This document shows, piece by piece, positions 43,189 through 51,920 of a stretch of 64,000 nt of DNA. This DNA comes from Streptomyces barringtoniae. GTDB taxonomy: Bacteria; Actinomycetota; Actinomycetes; Streptomycetales; Streptomycetaceae. A program made the position numbers and the translations under genes. The stretch lies in the NCBI RefSeq assembly GCF_020819595.1, contig NZ_JAJHNP010000010.1, forward strand, positions 186,001 through 250,000, written 5' to 3'. Position 1 is the first letter of the stretch. Each line of letters begins with the position of its first letter. The notes beneath the pieces were generated by a model that made no database searches, had not been told where the DNA came from, and saw only the letters and a list, made by a program, of their open reading frames with translations.

Positions 43189-44505
43189 ATGAGTGCCGAG
43201 AGCGCATCCGCCGACAGCACGGTCAGCCCGGGAAGGGAGCGCTGGAACCGCCTGTTCCAGGGCCTGCAGAAGATGGGCCGCAGCCTGCAGCTGCCGATCG
43301 CGGTGCTGCCGGCGGCGGGCATCCTCAACCGGCTCGGGCAGCCGGACGTGTTCGGCGACCAGGGCCTGGGCTGGACGGACGTCTCCCGGGTCATGATGGG
43401 CGCGGGCGGCGCCCTGCTCGACGGCTCGCTCGGGCTTCCGCTGCTGTTCTGCGTGGGTGTGGCGATCGGCATGGCGAAGAAGGCGGACGGTTCGACCGCG
43501 CTCGCGGCGGTGGCGGGCTTTCTCGTCTACTACGGGGTGCTGCACCAGTTCCCGAAGGCCTGCCCCGGCGGTTCCAAGGCGATTCCGCAGGTCGGCTGCC
43601 AGGTGAGCGTCGGCGCGGGCGCGGGCTCGGTGACGCCGTTCACCTTCCAGAACCCGGGCGTCTTCGGCGGCATCGTCATGGGCCTGCTGGCCGCCTTCTT
43701 CTGGGCCCGCTACCACCGCACCCGGCTGGTGGACTGGCTGGGCTTCTTCAACGGGCGCCGGCTGGTGCCGATCATCATGGCGTTCGTCGCCATCTTCTTC
43801 GCCGCGCTGTGCCTGTGGATCTGGCCGCCGATCGGCGCCGGGCTGGAGAGCTTCAGCCGCTGGCTGCGGGACATCGGCTCCTGGGGCGCGGGCGTCTTCG
43901 GCATCGCCAACCGGTCGCTGCTCGTCATCGGCCTGCACCAGTTCCTGAACGTGCCCATCTGGTTCCAGTTCGGCAGCTACACCAAGCCCGACGGCACGGT
44001 GGTGCACGGCGACATCAACATGTTCCTGGCCGGGGACCCGCACGCGGGCCAGTTCACCTCGGGCTTCTTCCCGATCATGATGTTCGCGCTGCCGGCCGCC
44101 GCGCTGGCCATGACGCACTGCGCCAGGCCCGGCCGCCGCAAGGAGATCGGCGGGCTGATGCTGTCGGTGGCGCTGACGTCGTTCGTCACGGGCATCACCG
44201 AGCCGATCGAGTACTCCTTCCTCTTCATCGCGCCCCTGCTCTACGCCGTCCACGCCGTGCTCACCGGTGTCTCGATGGCGGTGACGTGGGGGCTCGGGGT
44301 GCACGACGGGTTCAGCTTCTCGGCCGGCCTCATCGACTACGTGATCAACTGGAACCTGGCGACGAGACCCTGGGCGATCATCCCGATCGGCCTGTGCTTC
44401 GCGGCGGTGTACTACGCCGTCTTCCGGTTCGCGATCACCAGGTTCGACCTGCGGACACCGGGCCGTGAGCCGGAGGACGAGGTCGAGGACGTGACCAAGG
44501 TCTGA
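43189..44505 (+). CDS. nagE1: PTS GlcNAc-family EIIC permease 1
   Basis: 438 residues, EIIC-type with about ten helices: LQLPIAVLPAAGILNRLGQP at the start, KKADGSTALAAVAGFLVYY, HGDINMFLAGDPHAGQFTSG and the EIIC signature GITEPIEYSFLFIAPLL. It is a free-standing EIIC without fused EIIA/EIIB, which fits the separate nagF. Sequence differs from the next gene (TPFTFQNPGVFGG insert). GGAGGACGCC precedes the ATG. Confidence 0.92.
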   Translation: MSAESASADSTVSPGRERWNRLFQGLQKMGRSLQLPIAVLPAAGILNRLGQPDVFGDQGLGWTDVSRVMMGAGGALLDGSLGLPLLFCVGVAIGMAKKADGSTALAAVAGFLVYYGVLHQFPKACPGGSKAIPQVGCQVSVGAGAGSVTPFTFQNPGVFGGIVMGLLAAFFWARYHRTRLVDWLGFFNGRRLVPIIMAFVAIFFAALCLWIWPPIGAGLESFSRWLRDIGSWGAGVFGIANRSLLVIGLHQFLNVPIWFQFGSYTKPDGTVVHGDINMFLAGDPHAGQFTSGFFPIMMFALPAAALAMTHCARPGRRKEIGGLMLSVALTSFVTGITEPIEYSFLFIAPLLYAVHAVLTGVSMAVTWGLGVHDGFSFSAGLIDYVINWNLATRPWAIIPIGLCFAAVYYAVFRFAITRFDLRTPGREPEDEVEDVTKV

Positions 44506-44573
44506 CGGCACACGCCGCGTAGCGCTGTCGTAGCGGATTTCGTTGTTCCTTATCCCGCCTTCATCGTGCTACA

Positions 44574-44606
44574 ACAGGTCTACACCACTGGGTGGTGTAG
44601 ACCAGA
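44574..44606. promoter_or_regulatory. Double, head-to-head dre element before nagE2
   Basis: Two dre copies in opposite orientation form a perfect inverted repeat: ggtctacaccac and gtggtgtagacc around tgg (44577-44603). Both lie 58-90 bases before the nagE2 GTG, where DasR would block transcription. A two-site arrangement allows stronger or cooperative repression than the single site before nagE1. Confidence 0.92.
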
Positions 44607-44663
44607 GACGCTGCCGTCCCCTTCCATGCTTCCCGGGCGGCGCCCTGCCCCCTGGAGGAACTT

Positions 44664-45929
<1,266 letters not shown>

Positions 45930-45952
45930 CACTCTCCGGCCACGACCCGGCA

Positions 45953-45993
45953 CCGAATTCCCCGGCCACCGCCACGCGGACCGGGGAATTCGG
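45953..45993 (+). terminator. Terminator of nagE2
   Basis: 13-base perfect arms ccgaattccccgg and ccggggaattcgg with a 15-base loop, 24 bases past the stop. It separates the PTS gene from the precursor-peptide cluster. Confidence 0.85.
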
Positions 45994-46044
45994 CGTACCC
46001 GTATACGGGAATCCCCGCGCAGTTCCCGCACAATCCCCGCGTCT

Positions 46045-46101
46045 GCCAGACGGAATTTCTGGCCCGGAAGATCCGGTGAAATACCGTGATCATGATCACG
46101 G
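46045..46101. promoter_or_regulatory. Two palindromes in the promoter region of the glycocin precursor
   Basis: gccaga and tctggc around seven bases (46045-46063), and the perfect 18-base palindrome ccgtgatcatgatcacgg (46084-46101), lie 88-144 bases upstream of the preferred precursor start. Likely operators; regulator unknown. Confidence 0.55.
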
Positions 46102-46188
46102 ATATCCACTCCTTGATCGCACCGGAAAAACGCACCTAAGGTCTGGACCAGGCCGATCACGGCCATGACCGACAACAAGTGGGGAAAC

Positions 46189-46380
46189 ATGAGCCTCCAA
46201 GCTCTGCGTGATCTGAAGTTCACCGCGCTCACCGACGACGAGGCGGCCGCCGCCGCCGGTGAGGGCAAGCCGAGCCGCGCCCAGTGCGAGTGGATTTTCG
46301 CCCAGATCGGAAATCCGATGTCCTGCAGCTACGGCGACTACTACAAGCTCTGGAAGTCGCTGGGCTGCGACAAGCTGTAG
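46189..46380 (+). CDS. Glycocin-type RiPP precursor peptide
   Basis: 63 residues from ATG 46189, chosen for the GGGGA 5 bases upstream; an in-frame ATG at 46165 would add 8. Leader MSLQALRDLKFTALTDDEAA ends in an Ala/Gly stretch with a C39-type LTDDE...AAG site. The core begins near EGKPSRAQC and carries three Cys (33, 46, 60) in a C-x12-C-x13-C pattern, with aromatic helices on either side and Tyr-rich YGDYYKLWK. It precedes a C39-peptidase exporter and a SunS-like glycosyltransferase. Core start and modification are inferred. Confidence 0.85.
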   Translation: MSLQALRDLKFTALTDDEAAAAAGEGKPSRAQCEWIFAQIGNPMSCSYGDYYKLWKSLGCDKL

Positions 46381-46391
46381 TACGGATCGGC

Positions 46392-46414
46392 GCCCGCCTC
46401 GTCCTGAGGCGGGC
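46392..46414 (+). terminator. Attenuator hairpin between precursor and exporter
   Basis: 8-base arms gcccgcct and aggcgggc with a 7-base loop, then ctttt (46418-46423), 11 bases past the precursor stop and 42 bases before the exporter. A partial terminator here would give more precursor than exporter transcript, as is common in RiPP operons. Confidence 0.65.
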
Positions 46415-46455
46415 ACCGCTTTTCCGGCCAGGATTTCGTCGGCCAGGAGTTCTTT

Positions 46456-48588
46456 GTGAAGTGGCAGAGATACCACACCCATCAGTCGGGGGACACCGAC
46501 TGCGGACCGGCGTGCGTGCGGGCCGTGCTCATGCGGCACGGGACCGTGGTCGACGCGGCGATCCTGCGCGAGTCGACGGGGCTCGGGGAGCGCGGCTCCA
46601 GCCTGCTCAGACTGCGGGAGGTCCTGCGCGGCTACGGCGTCGACAGCGAACTCCTGCGGCTGGACACCGACCAGCTGCGGCAGGCCGTACGGCTCGCGGG
46701 GCCGGCGATCGTCCTGCTGGCCGAGGACGGTCAGCGGCACTTCGTGGTCGTCCACGAGGCCACCGACAGCGGCCACTTCATCGTGGGCGACCCGCTGCTG
46801 CACCGGCCGATGCGCGTCACGTCCGAGACTCTCGCCGAGGTGTTCCACGGGGAGGCGCTGGTCACCGACCGGCCGGGCGCACGGCTGCCGCTGGGCGCCC
46901 GCCTGAGGGCCGTACCGGGGCGCGGCCCGGTGTGGCAGAGCGTCCGGGCCCACCGGGGACGGCTCCTGCTCATCCTGCTGGCGACCGCTGTCGTGGCGCT
47001 GGTGGCCCTGCTCAACAGCCTCTTCGTCCAGCTGGCCGTCGACCGCGTCCTGCGGGACGGCTCCCGGCGGGCACTGGCGGTGATGTCCGCCGAGTTCATC
47101 GGCATCGCCCTGGTGGCGGCGGGCGTCCAGTATCTGCGGGGCCGTGCCATCGTCACGCTCAGCCAGTCGCTGCAACGGCAGTTGTCGGAACGCTACCTGC
47201 GCAAACTCCTGCGGCTGCCCGCCGACTACTTCGCCGGCCGCAGAGCCGGAGACCTGGTCAGCCGGATCGACGACGTACAGGAAATCCAGGCTCTGGTGAC
47301 AGCGGCCTCGGTACGGGCGGCCATCGACATCTGTGTCGTCCTTTCGGTCGGCGGCTATCTGTTGGTGACCGGACCGGTGCTCTTCCTGCTGCTGATTCCG
47401 CCCGCGGCGGTCAATGTGCTCAGCTCGCTGCTGCTCTACCCGCACATCAGGAACGCCGCCGAAGAGGCCCTGCAACGGGACGCGACGCTGAAATCCGAGA
47501 CGCTCAACTCACTGCGCGGCCACACCGAGTTGACCGGCTACGGAAAGCGGGACTACGTCCTCGACCGGATGCGCCGGGCGTTGAGTCGCAGAATCGCGTC
47601 GGAAACGCGACTCGGCCGACTGGAGAATCTCAACTCCACCGTCAAGACGGCCAGTCAGACCGTCTTCACGGTGGTGGCGGCCTGGGCCGGGCTGAGCCGG
47701 ATGCTCTCCGGCTCGCTCACCGTCGGCCAGATCTTCGGCTTCCTGACCATGGCCGGCTACTTCCTGGGCGCCATGGACTCCGTGGCCTCCCTCCAGGTCA
47801 CGGCCCAGCGCACCGCCGCCGCGCTCGGCCGCTACCGGGACGTGGTGCTCCAGCGGGAGGACGCCCGGCTGGCGCTGCCCGCCGAGCAACGGGAGTACCC
47901 GCTGGAACCGGCCGACATCGCCATGCGCTCCCTGCGCTTCCGCCACCCCGGCGCCCGGCACGACACCCTCACCGGGGTGGACCTCGACATCCCGTACGGC
48001 ACGAGCATGCTGCTGCGCGGCGCGAACGGCTCAGGCAAGAGCACGCTCCTCGCGCTGCTCGCGGGCGTGCACCCCGGCTACTCGGGCAGTGTCACCCTCG
48101 GCGGGGCCGAGCTCAGCCGGATCGCCGCCGACGAGCTGCCGCGCCACGTCCTGTACGTCCCCGAGAACCCCGTCCTGCTGACCGCCTCCGTGCGCGAGAA
48201 CCTCACCCTCGGCGTCCCGCACAGCACCGCCGACATCCTGCGGGCCTGCCGTATCGCCTGCTTCGAGGAGGTCCTGGACCGGCTCCCCGAAGGCCTGGAG
48301 GAGCCGGTGCGGGAGACCGGCTCTGGACTGTCGCGCGGCCAGATCCAGCGCCTGTCGATCGCCCGCGCGGTGCTGCACGCCCCACGGGTGTACCTGTTCG
48401 ACGAGACGTTCAGCGGCATCGACCGGGACACCTTCACCCGGATCTGGGAGGGCCTGCGCTCCGTCAAGGGGACCAAGATCATGGTCTCGCACGGGCACGT
48501 CCAGGACATCCGGTTCGACCTGGACCTCTCCCTCGACCCCTCGACCGAACCCCGTACGGGAAACCCGGAAAGCCTCGATGCACGATGA
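46456..48588 (+). CDS. C39-peptidase ABC transporter for precursor cleavage and export (SunT-like)
   Basis: 710 residues. N-terminal C39 peptidase: catalytic Cys16 in DTDCGPAC with oxyanion Gln10, His in RHFVVVHEA (about 95) and Asp in IVGDPL. Six-helix membrane domain, then ATPase with Walker A GANGSGKST, signature GLSRGQIQRL, Walker B VYLFDETFSGID and H loop MVSHG. It removes the leader after a Gly-Gly-like site and exports the core. GTG start with AGGAG 7 bases upstream. Its stop overlaps the glycosyltransferase start (ATGA). Confidence 0.93.
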   Translation: MKWQRYHTHQSGDTDCGPACVRAVLMRHGTVVDAAILRESTGLGERGSSLLRLREVLRGYGVDSELLRLDTDQLRQAVRLAGPAIVLLAEDGQRHFVVVHEATDSGHFIVGDPLLHRPMRVTSETLAEVFHGEALVTDRPGARLPLGARLRAVPGRGPVWQSVRAHRGRLLLILLATAVVALVALLNSLFVQLAVDRVLRDGSRRALAVMSAEFIGIALVAAGVQYLRGRAIVTLSQSLQRQLSERYLRKLLRLPADYFAGRRAGDLVSRIDDVQEIQALVTAASVRAAIDICVVLSVGGYLLVTGPVLFLLLIPPAAVNVLSSLLLYPHIRNAAEEALQRDATLKSETLNSLRGHTELTGYGKRDYVLDRMRRALSRRIASETRLGRLENLNSTVKTASQTVFTVVAAWAGLSRMLSGSLTVGQIFGFLTMAGYFLGAMDSVASLQVTAQRTAAALGRYRDVVLQREDARLALPAEQREYPLEPADIAMRSLRFRHPGARHDTLTGVDLDIPYGTSMLLRGANGSGKSTLLALLAGVHPGYSGSVTLGGAELSRIAADELPRHVLYVPENPVLLTASVRENLTLGVPHSTADILRACRIACFEEVLDRLPEGLEEPVRETGSGLSRGQIQRLSIARAVLHAPRVYLFDETFSGIDRDTFTRIWEGLRSVKGTKIMVSHGHVQDIRFDLDLSLDPSTEPRTGNPESLDAR

Positions 48589-49904
48589 AGTTCTCCGACC
48601 TGCTCGACCTCCTTCCCGAGCCCGGTGGCGTCCCGGCCTCCGCCCTTGCCGATGACTTGGCGCTGATCACCGCGGTGTCACCGGAGCTCGCGGACGCCCC
48701 GCTGCCCGCCGCGGACGCCGCGGCCCTGGCACGGGGGTATGTCGCGCACCGCGCCCGTCCGGTGACCGCGGTGGTGCTCACCGCGAACGAGGAGGAGCGC
48801 ATCGCCGCGTGTCTGACTGCGCTCGCCGACGACGTCGACCACTGCCTGCTGATCGACTCCGGTTCCACGGACGGCACCGCCGAACAGGCGCTGCGCGCCC
48901 GCCCCGGCACCCGGATCCTGTCCGCGCCGTGGGCCGACGACTTCTCCCGTCAGCGCAATCTCGCCTTCGGGGAGGTCACCGAGGGCTGGCTGTGCCATGT
49001 GGACGCCGACGAGGTCTTGGTGGCGGCGCACGCGGGCAGGCTCCGGCGCGCCCTGTGCCTGCTCGACTACCTGCTGGCCGGACGCGATCTCGTCGTCTCG
49101 CCCGTGATCGCCGACCAGGGCGGCCCGGTGTACACCAACACCCAGCGGGTGCTGCGGGCAGACGGCTCGTTCCGCTTCCGCGGCCCGGTGCACGAGCACC
49201 CCTACACCCCGGACGGCCTCGCCCCACCCCGTGTGCAGGTCGACGTCCGCTTCGACCACTTCGGATATCTGCCGGAGGTCATCGACGAGCGGCGCAAGCG
49301 GGAGCTGTACGTCAGGCTGGACCGGCTGGCCCGGGCCACGGAGCCGGACAACCCGAAGTGGGTGTACTACGAGGTCCGCGACGGGCTGGACCCGGCGGCG
49401 TCCGAGGAGGAGGTGCGCTCGGCCTTCGCGCTGCTGGCGTCCGCCACCGGCGACACCGCGCCGGACCGGCCCGGGTACCGGACCGAGCGGACCGTCGACT
49501 CCTGGAGCCTGCTGTGCGAGCTGGCCGTCCGGCTCGGTGACGGGGATGCCCTGCGGACGTACCCGGCCCTGCTGGCGAAGGCCGGACGCGAGGTGGAGGC
49601 CACCTACTACCGCACGCTCGTGGAGTCCAGCAGACTCCTGGGCCGGCTGTCCGCCCTGGTCGACAGCATCACCGCGGTGGAGTCGGCCGAAGAACCGGCG
49701 AACCGCCATCTCATGGGCCGCCTGTACGAGCTCCAGTCGACGCTCGCGCTCGCCAGCGGCCGCTACGAGACCGTAGTGCCCGCCTACCGGAAGGCGACCG
49801 CCCGGGGCGCCGGCCGCAGTGTGACCGAGGACTTCGGGATGCTGGCCGGCGTGCTGGCCGAGACCGGGGGCGGGGCCGGCAGCCGACCCCGCCCGGCCGG
49901 CTAG
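48585..49904 (+). CDS. Family 2 glycosyltransferase, SunS-like peptide S-glycosyltransferase
   Basis: 439 residues. It shares with SunS of B. subtilis, which S-glycosylates sublancin, the start pattern MKFSDLL, then PVTAVVLTANEEERIAACL, IDSGSTDGT, ADDFSRQRNLAF, a DADE metal site, VVSPVI, FRGPVHEHPY, GYLPE and EPDNPKWVYYE. A helical TPR-like C-terminal half follows, as in SunS. The ATG overlaps the exporter stop, so the two are coupled. Sugar donor and acceptor residue cannot be read. Its stop overlaps that of the convergent MBL gene. Confidence 0.88.
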   Translation: MKFSDLLDLLPEPGGVPASALADDLALITAVSPELADAPLPAADAAALARGYVAHRARPVTAVVLTANEEERIAACLTALADDVDHCLLIDSGSTDGTAEQALRARPGTRILSAPWADDFSRQRNLAFGEVTEGWLCHVDADEVLVAAHAGRLRRALCLLDYLLAGRDLVVSPVIADQGGPVYTNTQRVLRADGSFRFRGPVHEHPYTPDGLAPPRVQVDVRFDHFGYLPEVIDERRKRELYVRLDRLARATEPDNPKWVYYEVRDGLDPAASEEEVRSAFALLASATGDTAPDRPGYRTERTVDSWSLLCELAVRLGDGDALRTYPALLAKAGREVEATYYRTLVESSRLLGRLSALVDSITAVESAEEPANRHLMGRLYELQSTLALASGRYETVVPAYRKATARGAGRSVTEDFGMLAGVLAETGGGAGSRPRPAG

Positions 49905-50653
49905 ATCTCGTACGTCGTGCGCGGAGCGGCCAGTTCCACCGGGCCGGCGAACACCTCGCGCGCGTCGCGGAGGTTGACCTCCGGGTCGGTCCACGGGGGA
50001 ATGTGGGTGAGCACCAGGCGCCGCGCGCCCGCCCGCGCCGCCGTCTCCCCCGCCTCGCGGCCGTTGAGATGCAGGTCCGGGATGTTCTCCTTGCCGTGCG
50101 TGAACGCGGCCTCGCACAGGAACAGGTCGGTGTCCCGGGCCAGCTCGTCCAGCGCCTCGGTGACCCCCGTGTCGCCGGAGTACGTCATGGACCGCCCGCC
50201 GTGCTCGACGCGGATGGCGTACGCCTCCACGGGATGGCGGACCCGCTCGGTGTGCACCGTGAACGGGCCGATCTCGAACGTGGACGGCTTCAGGGTGTGG
50301 AAGTCGAAGACCTCGCTCATCGCGGAGGCGGAGGGCGTGTCGTCGTACGCGGTGGTCAGACGGTGTTCGGTGCCCTCCGGGCCGTAGACCGGTATCGGGG
50401 CGCAGCGGCCGCCGTCGTGACGGTAGAAGCGCGCGACGAAGTACCCGAGCATGTCGATGCAGTGATCGGGGTGCAGATGGCTCAGGAAGATCGCGTCGAG
50501 GTCGTAGAGACCGCAGTGGCGCTGCAGCTCGCCCAGGGCGCCGTTGCCCATGTCGAGAAGCAGCCGGAAGCCGTCGGCCTCGAGGAGGTAGCTCGAGCAG
50601 GCCGATTCCGCGGACGGGAACGACCCCGAGCAGCCGACGACGGTGAGCTTCAT
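49901..50653 (-). CDS. MBL-fold metallo-hydrolase
   Basis: 250 residues, beta-lactamase-fold hydrolase of the RNase Z-like group: MKLTVVGCSGSFPSAESACS, metal motif HLHPDH, RVRHPVEAYAIRVE, YSGDTGVTEAL, and a C-terminal LVLTHIPPW with the last metal His. ATG 50653 has GGAGG 10 bases upstream. It converges with the glycosyltransferase; the four bases ctag are shared by both stops. Probably housekeeping, not part of the RiPP cluster. Confidence 0.9.
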   Translation of the reverse strand: MKLTVVGCSGSFPSAESACSSYLLEADGFRLLLDMGNGALGELQRHCGLYDLDAIFLSHLHPDHCIDMLGYFVARFYRHDGGRCAPIPVYGPEGTEHRLTTAYDDTPSASAMSEVFDFHTLKPSTFEIGPFTVHTERVRHPVEAYAIRVEHGGRSMTYSGDTGVTEALDELARDTDLFLCEAAFTHGKENIPDLHLNGREAGETAARAGARRLVLTHIPPWTDPEVNLRDAREVFAGPVELAAPRTTYEI

Positions 50654-50880
50654 GAAGCAGAAACCTCCGTTGGCGGAAAGATCGAACGGCAAGATCAAAA
50701 GGGCAGGAAACGGGGGTCGTGCGGTCCGTCGAGCGTAAGGCGCAAAAGGGCCGGTCGCTCCTCCGCCAGGGGCCGTTGTGGGCGAACTCACCTGCGCTGT
50801 CACCGGTTCGGCTGGACCAGGGGCGCAGAAGGATCCGCAGAGGGCGCGCAATCCTCGGCGCGCGCCGGTAACGTCGTCGT

Positions 50881-51339
50881 ATGGACACGTCCTGGTGGCT
50901 GGCACTCGCGGCGGTGGTACTGCTCGCGCTGGTCGCCACGCTCGTCGACGGCTGGGGGCGCGGCCGCCGCTACGCCGGACGACGCCTGAGGCCGCTCGGC
51001 CGCGCGGGAACAGGCCCGGCGCGGGCCGCCCGGCCGGCCCCCGGGGACATCTGGTGGGCGGACGTCCCCTACGAGGACCGCGCCGACGCCAAGGACCGGC
51101 CGTGCCTGGTCCTGGCCGTGCGCGGGAACCGGGCCACGGTCGCCAAGATCACCAGCAAGTACCACGACGAGCGCGCGGGCGTGATCCCGCTGCCGCCGGG
51201 CGCGGTCGGTGACGCCCGGGGCCGGCCGAGCTTCCTGGAGACCGACGAGCTGCGCGAGGTGCCGGTGGGCGACTTCCGGCGCCGGGTGGGTGTGGTGGAC
51301 CCGGTTCTGTGGGACCAGGTGCGGCACCTGGCCGGCTGA
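50881..51339 (+). CDS. PemK/MazF-family protein with N-terminal membrane anchor
   Basis: 152 residues. A membrane helix (WWLALAAVVLLALVATLVDG) is followed by an Arg-rich linker and a PemK/MazF barrel starting PGDIWWADVPYEDRADAKDR, then RPCLVLAVRGNRATVAKITS and LRGVPVGDFRRRVG-like text. PemK/MazF domains are RNA-cleaving toxins, but no antitoxin lies alongside, and a membrane tether is not typical. Stop abuts the next gene's end. Confidence 0.85.
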   Translation: MDTSWWLALAAVVLLALVATLVDGWGRGRRYAGRRLRPLGRAGTGPARAARPAPGDIWWADVPYEDRADAKDRPCLVLAVRGNRATVAKITSKYHDERAGVIPLPPGAVGDARGRPSFLETDELREVPVGDFRRRVGVVDPVLWDQVRHLAG

Positions 51340-51789
51340 TCACTTCACGTTCACCGTCACCGTCCACTCCTGGATGCCCTTGCAGGAGACCTGGCCGGGC
51401 GCCGTCGGCTCGGCGCACAGGGGGCGGGAGGACGTCAGTTTCTCGGTTCCCGTGGCCACCGCCTGGTACGCGGCCGTGGCCTGGCCCGGCATGATGACGA
51501 AGCCCGCGTTGATGCCCTTCAGCGCGCTGCCGGTGGCCATGAGCGGCTTCCAGGGGCGGGACTTGGTGCCGTCCAGGGTGACCCGGACCTCGCCGCCCTT
51601 GGCCACGCACACGGTACGGCCGCCGTCGGAGGCCTTGAGCTGGACGAGGGGGGCGCAGCCGGCGCCGCTCGGGGACGCGGACGGTGACACCTTGCTGCCA
51701 CCGCTGCCGGTGTCCTTGCCGCTGTGGGAGCCGCAGCCGGCGAGGAGCAGCGCTGTGGCCGCGAGGGCACAGAGGGTCGTACGGCGCAT
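51340..51789 (-). CDS. Secreted lipoprotein, unknown
   Basis: 149 residues. Signal and lipobox ALLLAGC (Cys about 19), a Ser/Gly linker, then a beta domain with four Cys (CAPLVQL, TVCVAKG, PLCAEP, VSCKG). The repeated VTLDGTK and ATGTEK segments suggest an Ig- or DUF4232-like fold. ATG 51789 chosen over an upstream frame start because the signal begins there. Converges with the PemK-like gene (stops adjacent). Confidence 0.75.
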   Translation of the reverse strand: MRRTTLCALAATALLLAGCGSHSGKDTGSGGSKVSPSASPSGAGCAPLVQLKASDGGRTVCVAKGGEVRVTLDGTKSRPWKPLMATGSALKGINAGFVIMPGQATAAYQAVATGTEKLTSSRPLCAEPTAPGQVSCKGIQEWTVTVNVK

Positions 51790-51870
51790 GGGGGTTCGCC
51801 TTTCTGCCGTGCGTGGCCGTGAGGGGTCGGCCGCCTGGTGCAGATGTGACGTGCCGGCTGCCAAAAAGGA

Positions 51871-51901
51871 TCCCGCACGCGGACGGTTTCCGCGTGCGGG
51901 A
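51871..51901 (-). terminator. Strong intrinsic terminator of the S53 protease gene
   Basis: 13-base perfect arms tcccgcacgcgga and tccgcgtgcggga; on the minus strand the stem is followed by a run of five T residues, 20 bases past the stop. Confidence 0.9.
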
Positions 51902-51920
51902 CCGGGGGCCGTACCGAGGA

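Noticed and set aside
46165..46188. Longer start of the glycocin precursor
   Set aside because: ATG 46165 has no ribosome site; ATG 46189 has GGGGA at a suitable distance. Not fully excluded.
46165..49904. Lanthipeptide, sactipeptide or lasso peptide cluster
   Set aside because: No LanB/LanC/LanM, radical SAM or lasso cyclase genes; the only modifying enzyme is a glycosyltransferase.
49901..50653. MBL-fold hydrolase as part of the glycocin cluster
   Set aside because: It is convergent, has its own ribosome site, and belongs to a common housekeeping family.
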